Shown here one piece after another: positions 1-7,934 of a DNA stretch of 41,442 bases. The notes below the pieces were generated by a model. The model made no database searches and was not told the origin of the DNA. It worked only from the letters and a program-made list of their open reading frames with translations. Positions within the stretch are counted from its first letter, which is position 1. Every line of letters begins with the position of its first letter. The position numbers and the translations under genes were made by a program. Source of the DNA: Candidatus Hydrogenedentota bacterium (lineage in GTDB: Bacteria; Hydrogenedentota; Hydrogenedentia; Hydrogenedentales; CAITNO01); assembly GCA_012730045.1 (NCBI GenBank), contig JAAYBR010000127.1:1-41442 (forward strand), given 5' to 3'.

Positions 1-233
<233 letters not shown>

Positions 234-249
234 CACAGTACAATCCGGG

Positions 250-280
250 CCGCGCCCCCGCCCAACAGGGGGCGCGGTTT
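250..280 (+). terminator. Hairpin between tuf and tRNA-Trp, possible terminator
   Basis: A 10-bp perfect GC stem (arms 250-259 and 268-277) with an 8-base loop is followed by only three T residues. It could be a weak intrinsic terminator for tuf or an RNase processing signal in a tuf-tRNA-secE transcript. The short T-run keeps the call uncertain. Confidence 0.5.
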
Positions 281-291
281 CCGACCCCCGC

Positions 292-367
292 AGGGGTGTA
301 GCACAATGGCTAGTGCAGCGGCCTCCAAAGCCGAAGGTTGGGGGTTCGAGTCCCTCCACCCCTGCCA
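292..367 (+). tRNA. tRNA-Trp (anticodon CCA)
   Basis: This 76-base cloverleaf has acceptor stem AGGGGTG paired with CACCCCT, discriminator G and an encoded CCA end. The anticodon loop CTCCAAA carries CCA, and the T arm contains GGTTCGAGTCC. A tRNA-Trp gene between tuf and secE is a widely conserved arrangement. The encoded CCA means no tail addition is needed for first maturation. Confidence 0.96.
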
Positions 368-407
368 GTTTTTCAGCGCGCCCGGCGCGTAAATGGAAGC
401 AGGAAAT

Positions 408-641
408 ATGGCCAAGCAGCTGGCGATGAACGACGAGAAGCCCGGCCTGTTCACCAGGGTCCGGTCCTTCTACGAGGATGTCATGTCCGAACTCCGGAAG
501 GTCACCTGGCCCTCGCGGGACGACCTGAAGGCCTCGACCAAGGTGACCCTCTTTTTGATCGTGGTCATGGCCGTGATTGTGTTTGTCTACGACACCGTGC
601 TCGGCGGTTTCATTATGGGCCTGCTCAGGCTGGCCGGCTAA
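408..641 (+). CDS. secE: Preprotein translocase subunit SecE
   Basis: Small single-spanning subunit of the SecYEG channel, which clamps SecY in the inner membrane. The 77-residue product has the conserved amphipathic segment ([19 protein letters not shown]) just before one transmembrane helix ([19 protein letters not shown]), the minimal SecE plan. I chose the ATG at 408 ([11 protein letters not shown]). An in-frame ATG at 393 adds five residues; an AGGAA lies only two bases before 408, while GGAAG upstream could serve it, so the start is not settled. It lies between tRNA-Trp and nusG, 12 bases before the nusG start. Confidence 0.93.
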   Translation: MAKQLAMNDEKPGLFTRVRSFYEDVMSELRKVTWPSRDDLKASTKVTLFLIVVMAVIVFVYDTVLGGFIMGLLRLAG

Positions 642-653
642 GGGGTTCCGCAA

Positions 654-1289
654 GTGACGGAAAAGCGCCATCAAGAAGTCGCCGGCATGGAGGCGACGCC
701 CGACCTTCCGGACGGGCTGAACCTGTTCCCTGTCCCGGACGACAACATCCCGCGCCGCTGGTACGCCCTGCACACCCATTCCGGCCAGGAGGGCACGGTC
801 CGCAACATGCTGCTGAGCAAGCGGATCAACCTTGAGAACAAGGACCTCGTCTCGAACGTCTTTGTGCCCATCGAGATCGTCAAGGAGACCCGCGGCGGCG
901 AGAAGAAAGTCTCCCGCCACAAGTTTTTCCCGGGCTACGTCCTGGTGCAGCTTCCCGAGCACCCGGAAAAGAACCCGGAACTCTGGATGCTCATCAAGGA
1001 GACGCCCGGCGTCACCGGGTTCATCGGATCGCGCACCGTCCCCGTGCCCCTTGAGGACGCGGAGGTGGAGGCCATCATCGAGATGGTCCGCGGCGAGCGC
1101 GAGCGGCCCAAGCCGAAGGTGGACTTCGAGGTCGGCTCCCGCGTGCGCATCACCGAGGGCCCCTTCGCCAATTTCCTCGGGAAAGTGGACGAGATCAACG
1201 TGGACCGCGGCACCCTCAAGGTGCTGGTGGAAATATTCGAACGCCTGACCAGCGTGGAAGTTGAAATCTGGCAGGTCGAGCAGATCTGA
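654..1289 (+). CDS. nusG: Transcription termination/antitermination protein NusG
   Basis: NusG binds RNA polymerase, suppresses pausing and links it to Rho or the ribosome. The 211-residue product has the NGN domain ([20 protein letters not shown], then [12 protein letters not shown] and TPGVTGFIG) and a C-terminal KOW domain ([22 protein letters not shown]). About 35 residues precede the NGN core, longer than in E. coli NusG. The GTG start at 654 has AGGGG at 641-645, overlapping the secE stop, at good spacing. Co-transcription with secE and rplKA is likely. Confidence 0.97.
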   Translation: MTEKRHQEVAGMEATPDLPDGLNLFPVPDDNIPRRWYALHTHSGQEGTVRNMLLSKRINLENKDLVSNVFVPIEIVKETRGGEKKVSRHKFFPGYVLVQLPEHPEKNPELWMLIKETPGVTGFIGSRTVPVPLEDAEVEAIIEMVRGERERPKPKVDFEVGSRVRITEGPFANFLGKVDEINVDRGTLKVLVEIFERLTSVEVEIWQVEQI

Positions 1290-1308
1290 AAAACGGAGTG
1301 TCGTTCCC

Positions 1309-1743
1309 ATGCCGCCCAAAAAGAAACAGATAAAGGCCTATGTGAAGCTCCAGTGCCCCGCCGGCGCCGCGAACCCCGCGCCCCCCGTGGGCCCCGCGCT
1401 GGGACAGCACGGCGTCAACATCATGGAGTTCTGCAAGCAGTTTAACGAGCGCACCAAGGAGCAGTCGGGCCTCGTGATCCCGGTCGTCATCACCGTCTTC
1501 GACGACCGCAGCTTCACCTTCATCACGAAGACCCCGCCCGCCCCCGTCCTCCTCAAGCGCGCCGCCAAGCTCGCCAAGGCCTCCGGCAAGCCCAACAAGG
1601 AGAAGGTGGGCACGGTGACGGACGCGCAGGTAGAGGAGATCGCCAGGCTGAAGATGCCCGACCTCAACGCGGCCACCCTGGACGCGGCCAAGAGCATGGT
1701 CCGCGGCACCGCCCGCAGCATGGGCATCCTGGTCGAGGGCTGA
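1309..1743 (+). CDS. rplK: 50S ribosomal protein L11
   Basis: L11 forms the GTPase-associated centre with 23S rRNA and is the target of stringent-response sensing and thiostrepton-type drugs. The 144-residue product starts [19 protein letters not shown] and contains the conserved [24 protein letters not shown] block, followed by the C-terminal RNA-binding domain ending SMGILVEG. The length is normal. The ATG at 1309 has GGAG about ten bases upstream; an in-frame TTG at 1261 would overlap nusG and extend the protein beyond the family norm. Confidence 0.97.
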   Translation: MPPKKKQIKAYVKLQCPAGAANPAPPVGPALGQHGVNIMEFCKQFNERTKEQSGLVIPVVITVFDDRSFTFITKTPPAPVLLKRAAKLAKASGKPNKEKVGTVTDAQVEEIARLKMPDLNAATLDAAKSMVRGTARSMGILVEG

Positions 1744-1819
1744 GCCCCGCGCACACGGTTTGTCGCGCCGCGCCTTGGGGCGCAGCGCTCCAGTGAAGGG
1801 CGTCCCCGGACGCCGAAAA

Positions 1820-1852
1820 GTGGGAGGGCCCGAAACGGCCCGCATGCACCAC
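1820..1852 (+). promoter_or_regulatory. Candidate L1-binding mRNA element before rplA
   Basis: A two-part hairpin is visible: outer pairing 1820-1823 with 1849-1852, an asymmetric internal loop, then a 5-bp stem (1826-1830 with 1837-1841) closed by a six-base loop. It has the GTGGGAG...GCATGC...CCAC layout that resembles the ribosomal L1 site in 23S rRNA and in L11-L1 operon leaders. It lies 13 bases before the rplA start, where bound L1 would block ribosome loading. The structure is seen; the regulatory role is inferred from the known L1 feedback circuit. Confidence 0.5.
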
Positions 1853-1865
1853 GGGAGAACATGAG

Positions 1866-2576
1866 ATGGCAAAGGCAAGCAAGCGCTGCACCGCCAACAG
1901 CAAGAAAGTTGAGTTTGGGAGGTACTACGCCCTTGGCGAGGCGGTGGCCCTCGTGAAGGAGTGCGCCAACGCGAAGTTCGACGAGACCGTCGAGCTCGGA
2001 TTCCTCCTGGGGGTGGACCCCCGCCACGCCGACCAGATGGTCCGCGGCTCCGTCGCCCTGCCCCACGGCACCGGCAAGACCGTCCGCGTCGTCGTGTTCT
2101 GCGAGCAGGAGGAGCAGGTGAAGGCGGCCCAGGAGGCCGGCGCCGACTTCGTCGGCTCCGAAGACCTCGCCAGCAAGATTCTCGGCGGATGGACGGACTT
2201 TGACGCCGCCGTCGCCGCCCCCGACATGATGCGCCACGTCGGCAAGCTCGGCAAAATCCTCGGCCCCCGCGGCCTCATGCCCAGCCCCAAGGCGGGCACT
2301 GTCACCCCCAACGTGGGGCAGGCCGTCCGCGAAATCAAGGCGGGTAAAATCGAGTACCGCGTGGACAAGAACGCGAACATCCACGTGCCCGTCGGCAAGG
2401 CCAGTTTCTCCCCCGAGCAGCTGGAGCAGAACGCCGCGTCCGTGATCGAGGCCATTGTGAAGGCGAAGCCCGCGGCCTGCAAGGGCACCTACCTCAAGGT
2501 CGTCTGCATGAGCAGCACCATGGGCCCGGGGTTCAAGATGGACCCCGTCGCCGCCGTCGCCACCAAGACCCGCTGA
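1866..2576 (+). CDS. rplA: 50S ribosomal protein L1
   Basis: L1 forms the mobile stalk that helps eject deacylated tRNA and, in many bacteria, represses its own operon. The 236-residue product has normal length, starts MAKASKRC and contains the conserved blocks [32 protein letters not shown] and [21 protein letters not shown]. An ATG at 1866 follows a short GGGAGAA. A strong terminator lies 13 bases after the stop, so the operon ends here rather than continuing into rplJ-rplL-rpoB. Confidence 0.97.
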   Translation: MAKASKRCTANSKKVEFGRYYALGEAVALVKECANAKFDETVELGFLLGVDPRHADQMVRGSVALPHGTGKTVRVVVFCEQEEQVKAAQEAGADFVGSEDLASKILGGWTDFDAAVAAPDMMRHVGKLGKILGPRGLMPSPKAGTVTPNVGQAVREIKAGKIEYRVDKNANIHVPVGKASFSPEQLEQNAASVIEAIVKAKPAACKGTYLKVVCMSSTMGPGFKMDPVAAVATKTR

Positions 2577-2588
2577 TCCCGTTTTTTT

Positions 2589-2635
2589 CGCGCCAGCCCC
2601 GGACCCTCACGGTCGGGGCTGGCGCGTTTCCTTTT
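2589..2635 (+). terminator. Rho-independent terminator after rplA
   Basis: A long GC-rich hairpin (arms about 2589-2605 and 2611-2626, one bulged G, loop CTCAC) is followed by TTTCCTTTTC. It closes the secE-nusG-rplKA transcript. On the other strand the stem is followed by A residues, so it works mainly in the plus direction. Confidence 0.85.
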
Positions 2636-2659
2636 CTGCGGACGGACCCCCGCCGTCCG

Positions 2660-3622
2660 TCACTTCTCCCCGAGGTACGCCCCATACGCCGGGGCGATGT
2701 CCGCCTCCTCCGCGCCCCCCGCGTGCACGAGCACGCGGTAGCGAAGGCGCACCGGCTTTCCCTTCGGGAGGTCCGTGTATTCGCCGTTTTCCGGCCAGAA
2801 CATGGGGGTGGGGGAGAAGAACCCGTAGTCCCGGGTGAACCACGGCGCCGGATGCCACGGGTTTTCCGGGTGCTGGAGGATGGCCAGCCCCTCCGTTTTC
2901 CCATCGCGGGTGCCGCTGTAGTCGGCCCAGGACGCGGCCTTCCCGAAGGTGCCCTTCTCGTTTTGGTCCCCCGCCGCGTTGACCAGGGCACCTCCCTGCT
3001 TCACGCTCAGTTCCGGCACCATGCGCGCCGAGAACAGCGAATGGTTGGTTTGCCCGATCCGGACATCCTCCTGCGGGGTCATCACGATGTCGAAGTCAAT
3101 CTGGCGGACCGTGTCCGACGGGGCCGACACGGTGATTGTCCGCTCGTCCCGGATCACCGGGTCCTTTCCCGGCCGCACCCACCGGCACCGGTCGAGGAAA
3201 ACCACCTTTTCGCCCCGTTTCTGGAGGATTTCCACCCCCTCGCTCACAATCTGCCCCCGATCCAGCCCCTCCTGCCAGTAGTTCCCCCCGTTCACCTGGT
3301 CACACCCGAAAAACAGGGAATGGTGGTGTGGATACGGCTCGGAGGTCTCCGTGGTCACCGTCTTCCCGCTGAGTGGACCGTTCACAGGGAAAAAATAGGG
3401 GTACTTCTGGGAAACGGCGGTCTTGTAGATGGTGAACAGGTTTCCCGCCACCGATACCCGCACCCCGCCGTCTGCGGCCTCCGCCGTGACCCCGGCGGCG
3501 GACGCGCTGTCCGCCGCCCATCCCCCCGCCATTGCCGCCAGCCCCATGAAGGCCGCGCAAACGGCCCCCAGGATGCGTTTCGGGTGCGTCGTGTGCTGCG
3601 ATGCGCGCATGTTCATCGTCAT
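2660..3622 (-). CDS. Secreted PmoA-family (DUF6807) protein
   Basis: The product (about 320 residues) resembles the PmoA/DUF6807 family, common beside carbohydrate genes in planctomycete- and Verrucomicrobia-type genomes. Despite the name it is not the copper methane monooxygenase subunit, and its activity is not established. After a signal peptide (hydrophobic stretch ILGAVCAAFMGLAAMAGG) comes a beta-rich domain with the family-typical PHHHSLFFGCDQVNGGNYW segment and a C-terminal region ending PAYGAYLGEK. The start at 3622 is the first of two close ATGs behind AAGGGA; a longer in-frame start at 3670 lacks a ribosome site. The gene is isolated on the minus strand, convergent with rplA. Confidence 0.82.
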   Translation of the reverse strand: MTMNMRASQHTTHPKRILGAVCAAFMGLAAMAGGWAADSASAAGVTAEAADGGVRVSVAGNLFTIYKTAVSQKYPYFFPVNGPLSGKTVTTETSEPYPHHHSLFFGCDQVNGGNYWQEGLDRGQIVSEGVEILQKRGEKVVFLDRCRWVRPGKDPVIRDERTITVSAPSDTVRQIDFDIVMTPQEDVRIGQTNHSLFSARMVPELSVKQGGALVNAAGDQNEKGTFGKAASWADYSGTRDGKTEGLAILQHPENPWHPAPWFTRDYGFFSPTPMFWPENGEYTDLPKGKPVRLRYRVLVHAGGAEEADIAPAYGAYLGEK

Positions 3623-4035
3623 GGTCCCTTTCCGTTCCGCGCGGCACCCCGGCCGCGTCCGGTCGCCCAACAGTCTACCTCCCCGGAGGGGCGGGAAGCC
3701 ATTGAACGGAAGAAGGGCGGGCAGAGAGGGATGCCTGCCTCATTCGCTGTGAGGCGGACATTCCTGTCTGCCCGGCAGCCTTGGACCGGTTTGGGGTCCG
3801 CTGGCGTGCGGAATGGGAAACAAATTGCGCCGGAATGGAGTCCAACGAGCATGCAGACGGGGTTGTCCCCAAAAAGAGGTCCCTTTTTGCTGTTTTGGGA
3901 ACGTTTTTTGGAAGAAACGGATACATGACTGAAAGAATCCGCGCAAAGGACGTAATCCGGCAAACCCCGTTCCTTGGCGGCGGAAAGGCTGGGATTTATT
4001 CGTATTCGCACTTGTTGTATTTTCGACGTAACCTA
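3623..4035. other. Divergent intergenic region
   Basis: About 600 bases separate the PmoA-like gene from the isomerase-like gene. This part is less GC-rich than its surroundings, especially 3880-4035 with runs of T and A. No tRNA, ORF with a ribosome site or repeat family member was recognised. It presumably holds control sequences for both divergent genes; only the plus-strand promoter at 4036-4064 can be defined. Confidence 0.5.
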
Positions 4036-4064
4036 TTGACATTGAACGGACTATCGTGTACACT
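4036..4064 (+). promoter_or_regulatory. Sigma-70-type promoter for the isomerase-like gene
   Basis: Perfect -35 TTGACA (4036-4041), 17-base spacer and -10 TACACT (4059-4064). Transcription would start near 4071, leaving a 5' leader of about 150 bases before the ATG at 4224. No known riboswitch fold was recognised in that leader. Confidence 0.75.
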
Positions 4065-4223
4065 ATGCCCCGATGCGGCTTCGTTCGTCAAGCCGTGCAG
4101 TGCGGGAAGTGTGACCCCGGTCCCCAGAGAACCCTCTTTTGAACGGGGTGGCGTGCGTTAAAGTGGGGAATCAGTGCGCGGCGGCGTTGTGCCGGGGGTT
4201 GGATTAGAAAGGAGCAAACGGTT

Positions 4224-5204
4224 ATGACACTTAGACTTGCAACGGGATTGTGGGTTTTTTCCACCGCCTCCGACCGTTATTGCGCGGACGGCTACCGGGA
4301 CCTGCCCCGCACCGTGGACGTGCTGGCGACCATCGCCAAGCTCAAGGGCGTGAAAGGGGTGGAAGTCCGCCAGACGGACATCACGCCTGAACTGCCGGCC
4401 AAGGAAATGCGCCGCCTGCTCAAAGAGCATGGGCTGGTGTGCTCCTGCGTGGCCATGAACCTGTGCCATTCCCGGCGCTTCGCCCTGTCCGGATTCGGCC
4501 ACCAGCACCAGAAGACCCGCAACGCGGCCATTGACGAGGGCCGCAAGGCGGTGGACCTGGCGCGGGCGCTGGGCACCACGGAAGTCACGCTCCGGCTGAA
4601 CACCGACGGCTTCGACTACCCGTTCCACATTGACTATACCACCCACTGGAACACGGTGATCTCGTCCATCAAGACGATCGCCAAGTACGCCGCGCCGGAC
4701 GTGAACGTGGCCGTCGCCTACAAGCCGCGCGAGCCGCGCCGCCACCTCACCGTCTCCTCGGTGGGCAAGGCGCTGTCCATGTGCCAGGAAATCGCCATGA
4801 AGAACGTCGGCGTCGGGATGGACTTCTCCCACTCCCTCATGGCCGGCGAGAACCCCGCCGAGTCCATCGCGTTCCTCTCCCGGGCGAGCAAGCTGTTCCA
4901 GGTCTATTTCAGCGACGGGTACGCCCTCAACGACGACGGCATGGCCCCCGGCAGCCTTCACCTGTGGGAGACGCTGGAGGCGCTCTTCTACCTGCGCGTG
5001 GCGAAGTACAAGGGCTTCGTGACGATTGACATCGCGCCGCAACGGATCGAGCCGACCCACGCCCTCCAGATTGCCATGGGCAACCTGTCCATCCTCTGGA
5101 AGAAGCTCGAAAAGCTGGACGTGGCCGAGCTCCGCAAGGCCCAGAAGACTCTCGACGCCACCGAGAGCCAGCGCATCATCCGCCGGGTCATGCTCCAGGG
5201 ATAG
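4224..5204 (+). CDS. Xylose-isomerase-like TIM-barrel protein with altered metal site
   Basis: The 326-residue product is a cytosolic sugar isomerase/epimerase-type TIM barrel (AP endonuclease 2 superfamily). Family landmarks are the N-terminal LATGLWVFSTASDRY, DGFDYPFHIDY (about 128-138), AYKPREPR (165-172), DFSHSLMAGENPAE (200-213) and TIDIAPQR (267-274). Relatives as I recall them read EYKPREPR and HLND where this protein has AYKPREPR and YFSD, so two usual metal ligands (Glu at 165, His at 228) appear replaced by Ala and Tyr, while D200, H203 and D269 remain. It may be inactive or have changed chemistry. AAAGGAG precedes the ATG. It is transcribed alone, from a strong promoter to a terminator. 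Confidence 0.8.
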   Translation: MTLRLATGLWVFSTASDRYCADGYRDLPRTVDVLATIAKLKGVKGVEVRQTDITPELPAKEMRRLLKEHGLVCSCVAMNLCHSRRFALSGFGHQHQKTRNAAIDEGRKAVDLARALGTTEVTLRLNTDGFDYPFHIDYTTHWNTVISSIKTIAKYAAPDVNVAVAYKPREPRRHLTVSSVGKALSMCQEIAMKNVGVGMDFSHSLMAGENPAESIAFLSRASKLFQVYFSDGYALNDDGMAPGSLHLWETLEALFYLRVAKYKGFVTIDIAPQRIEPTHALQIAMGNLSILWKKLEKLDVAELRKAQKTLDATESQRIIRRVMLQG

Positions 5205-5240
5205 GGGGCGGTCCGCCCGTCATGCAGCCTCAGTGAACAC

Positions 5241-5280
5241 ACGCCGGTTTCGCGCCCGCCGCGCGGAACCGGCGTTTCCT
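5241..5280 (+). terminator. Rho-independent terminator after the isomerase-like gene
   Basis: A 9-bp stem (5241-5249 with 5267-5275), extended by inner CGCG pairing, is followed by TTTCCTCTT. It ends the isomerase-like transcript just before hflX. Confidence 0.65.
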
Positions 5281-5283
5281 CTT

Positions 5284-5302
5284 GGAAAGGAGCCGCGTTC
5301 TG
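5284..5302 (+). promoter_or_regulatory. Ribosome binding site pointing to a CTG start for hflX
   Basis: GGAAAGGAG (5284-5292) is a near-consensus Shine-Dalgarno sequence. The only in-frame near-start codon at normal spacing downstream is CTG at 5300. The TTG at 5282 overlaps this site and could not use it. Confidence 0.5.
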
Positions 5303-6955
5303 CCCAAAGGCAATGTCATCGGACTTAAGGCCTCGCAGCTGCGTTTTCTGGAGCGCCTTGAGCGGCGTTCCGTGCCCCCCGATGCGCTGGTCACCCCGGA
5401 GCTGGCCCGCTCGCTGACGGAGTTCTCCGCCGAAACGGGCCGCCAGTGCGGCGTGCTGCTGGACCGCCGGGGCCGGGTGGCGGCGGTGACGGTGGGCGAC
5501 GCCCATTCCGTGCCCCTGCCGGACGTGCCCCGGCGCGGGTATGACCGCCTCTGCGGCCTGCGCCTCATCCACACCCACCTGCGCGACGAGCCGCTGGACG
5601 AGGAGGACCTCACCCAGCTCGCGCTGCGCCGGCTGGACCTGGTCGCCGCGGTCGTCGTGGAGGCCGGCGGCCTCCCCGGAGCGGTCCACCGCGCGCATCT
5701 CCTGCCGGACAACGCGGGCGGGACCCCCTGGCGCGTGCTGCCGCCCGAGTCCGTCCACGCGCTCCCTGAAGACTGGCAGTCCTTCATCGGCGCGCTGGAG
5801 GAGGAGTTCGACCGGACCCGGTCCCGCGCGCTGGCCGCCGGGGTGGAGAGCCGGGCGCTGCTCCTGCACGTGTCCGAAAACACCCCCACGGAGGTGGAGG
5901 ACTCGGTGCGGGAACTGGCCGAACTGGCCCGGAGCGCCGGGGTGGACCCGGTGCACACGGTCATCCAGCGCCGCGCCCCGGACCCCAAACACGTGCTCGG
6001 ACGCGGCAAGCTGCGCGCCGTGCTCATCCAGGCGCTGCAGAAGGGGGCCGACCTCCTCGTGTTCGACATGAACCTCAGCCCCTCGCAGGTCAAGGCGCTG
6101 TCCGAATACACGGACCTCAAGATTCTCGACCGCACCCAGCTCATCCTCGACATCTTTGCCCGCCACGCCGTCACCCGCGAGGGGCGGCTCCAGGTGGAGC
6201 TGGCGCAGATGCGCTACCTCATGCCCCTCCTCAACCTGCGCCAGACGGCGCTGTCCCGGCTCACCGGCGGCATTGGCGGACGCGGCCCCGGCGAGACCCG
6301 GCTCGAGGTGGACCGCCGCCGCGCCCGCGACCGGCTTTCCCGCCTCGAAAAAGAGGTGTCCCTCCTCGGGGGCAGGCGGGTGCTGCGCCGCCAGGTGCGG
6401 GTCCGCCGCGCCGTGCCCACCGTCGCCGTCGTGGGCTACACCAACGCCGGGAAGTCCACCCTGCTGAACCAGCTCACGGGCAGCGAGGTCGTCGCCAAGG
6501 ACTTCCTGTTCGCCACGCTCAACCCCGTGTCCCGCCGCCTGCGCTTCCCCCGCGAGCGCGAGGTCATCATCACCGACACCGTCGGCTTCATCCGCCAGCT
6601 TCCCGCTACCCTCCTCGCGGCGTTCCGCACCACCTTCGAGGAAATCCGGGACGCCGACCTGCTCCTGCACGTCATGGACGCCTCCTGCGCGGACCTGGAG
6701 GCCCGGCGCGACACCGTCCTCTCCACCCTGCGCGACCTGGAGCTGGACACCAAGCCCATGGTCAACGTTCTGAACAAGGCCGACCTGGCCGATCCGGACA
6801 CTCTGGCGGGGCTGGTGGCCCGGTTCGACGGGGTCGCCACTTGTGCCCTCGACCGCAATTCCTTTACGCTCTTGCTTGAACGCATGGAAACGGCGCTCTG
6901 GCGCGACGCCGCCCCGGCGGCGTGGGAACACACACATGAGACCACGGAAGAATAG
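5300..6955 (+). CDS. hflX: GTPase HflX
   Basis: HflX is a ribosome-associated GTPase that splits stalled ribosomes. The ~550-residue product is the long form: an N-terminal domain beginning PKGNVIGLKASQLRFLERL, the HflX domain with the RRAPDPKHVLGRGKL and GGIGGRGPGETRLE signatures, then the G domain with P-loop GYTNAGKST (near residue 380), DTVGF and NKAD. No ATG or GTG lies near the conserved start. A TTG at 5282 has no ribosome site before it; CTG at 5300 sits seven bases after AAAGGAG and gives the expected N-terminus. I annotate CTG, with TTG as alternative. The stop overlaps the start of the next gene. Confidence 0.93.
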   Translation: MPKGNVIGLKASQLRFLERLERRSVPPDALVTPELARSLTEFSAETGRQCGVLLDRRGRVAAVTVGDAHSVPLPDVPRRGYDRLCGLRLIHTHLRDEPLDEEDLTQLALRRLDLVAAVVVEAGGLPGAVHRAHLLPDNAGGTPWRVLPPESVHALPEDWQSFIGALEEEFDRTRSRALAAGVESRALLLHVSENTPTEVEDSVRELAELARSAGVDPVHTVIQRRAPDPKHVLGRGKLRAVLIQALQKGADLLVFDMNLSPSQVKALSEYTDLKILDRTQLILDIFARHAVTREGRLQVELAQMRYLMPLLNLRQTALSRLTGGIGGRGPGETRLEVDRRRARDRLSRLEKEVSLLGGRRVLRRQVRVRRAVPTVAVVGYTNAGKSTLLNQLTGSEVVAKDFLFATLNPVSRRLRFPREREVIITDTVGFIRQLPATLLAAFRTTFEEIRDADLLLHVMDASCADLEARRDTVLSTLRDLELDTKPMVNVLNKADLADPDTLAGLVARFDGVATCALDRNSFTLLLERMETALWRDAAPAAWEHTHETTEE

Positions 6956-7934
6956 CGCGGCGGGGGCGGCCCTCTTCGCGGCGGCGCTGTTGGCCTGCGC
7001 CGGGGGCTGGGCGGACCCGCTGGAAGATGCCCGCGCAAAGGTGGAGGAGTACCAGGCCCTCGCCAGGACGGCGGCCAGCCCGGCGGCGATGCTGGCCCCC
7101 TCCGCCAAGGCCCCCGACCGGGCGCTGCTGCTTGACGCGCTCGACCTCTACCGCGCCGCGGGCGCCGACAAAAGCGCCGACCCCGCGCTGCTCAGTGAAT
7201 ACGCCGGGGTGCTGGAGGTTGCCGGATACTTCGACCTCGCCGCCGAAACCTGGGAGCGCATGGCCGGGGTGGACGCCGGAAACGCCGCCGCACACCATGC
7301 CGCCGCCGGGCGCAACTGGGCGCAGTCGGGGGACTACGGCGCGCAGCGGGCCTATGACGCCCTGCAAGCCGCGCTCGACGGCGGTTTGTCGGGGGCGAAG
7401 GCGGCGGACGCCTGGTACTGGCTCGGACACTTGCGCCACCGCGAGGGGCTCTACGACGGCGCGCGCCAGGCCTATGCCGGGGCCCTCAAGGCGCAGCCGG
7501 ACCTCATCCGTGCGGTCATCGGCCTCGCCGTGCTCGACGCGCGGGAGGGGAAGATCGCCGAGGCCTCCGCCGCGCTGGACAAACTGGGCCAGGCCGCCCA
7601 GCCGCATGACATTGAGACCCGGGTCCTGCTCAAGAAGGCGCTGTACGACTTCGAGACCGCCCGCGGGACCTTTGCCGACGAGCCCGCCCTGAACGCCGCC
7701 TACGCCAGACTCCTCTACCGCGCCGGACGCCTGCCCGACGCCGCCCTGGCCGCCCGCCGCGCCACGGACCAGAATCCCCAGGACGTGGACACGCTCAACT
7801 TCCTCGGCGCCATCCTGCTCCAGACCGGCAGCACCGACCAGGCCCGCCAGGTCTACGAGAAGTCCCTGGCCGCCAAGGCGGACCAGCCCAACGTGGAAAA
7901 GGTCCTCTCCCAGTTGAAGGCCGCCCCCCGCTGA
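6936..7934 (+). CDS. Exported TPR-repeat protein
   Basis: The 332-residue product has an N-terminal export signal (KNSAAGAALFAAALLACAGG); the LLAC sequence could also be a lipobox, so it may be a lipoprotein. The rest is helical tetratricopeptide-type repeats, clearest at AADAWYWLGHLRHREGLYDG, PALNAAYARLLYRAGRLPDA and VDTLNFLGAILLQTGSTDQA, which usually act as protein-protein scaffolds. No catalytic domain is visible. The ATG at 6936 lies within the last codons of hflX, and the stop shares one base with the next ATG (TGATG), so the three genes are probably translated from one message. The partner is unknown. Confidence 0.8.
   Translation: MRPRKNSAAGAALFAAALLACAGGWADPLEDARAKVEEYQALARTAASPAAMLAPSAKAPDRALLLDALDLYRAAGADKSADPALLSEYAGVLEVAGYFDLAAETWERMAGVDAGNAAAHHAAAGRNWAQSGDYGAQRAYDALQAALDGGLSGAKAADAWYWLGHLRHREGLYDGARQAYAGALKAQPDLIRAVIGLAVLDAREGKIAEASAALDKLGQAAQPHDIETRVLLKKALYDFETARGTFADEPALNAAYARLLYRAGRLPDAALAARRATDQNPQDVDTLNFLGAILLQTGSTDQARQVYEKSLAAKADQPNVEKVLSQLKAAPR

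Noticed and set aside
1261-1308. Longer rplK from an upstream TTG
   Set aside because: It would overlap nusG and add residues not found in L11 proteins; the ATG at 1309 gives the standard N-terminus.
2660-3622. Methane monooxygenase subunit A
   Set aside because: The family name PmoA is shared, but this protein is soluble and secreted with a DUF6807-type domain; it lacks the multiple membrane helices of particulate methane monooxygenase.
3781-4161. Small plus-strand gene of 126 codons upstream of the isomerase-like gene
   Set aside because: There is no ribosome site or recognisable motif, and the frame runs through the -35/-10 promoter at 4036-4064.
4065-4223. Riboswitch in the long leader of the isomerase-like gene
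   Set aside because: No conserved riboswitch motif or terminator/anti-terminator pair was recognised; only the length of the leader is suggestive.
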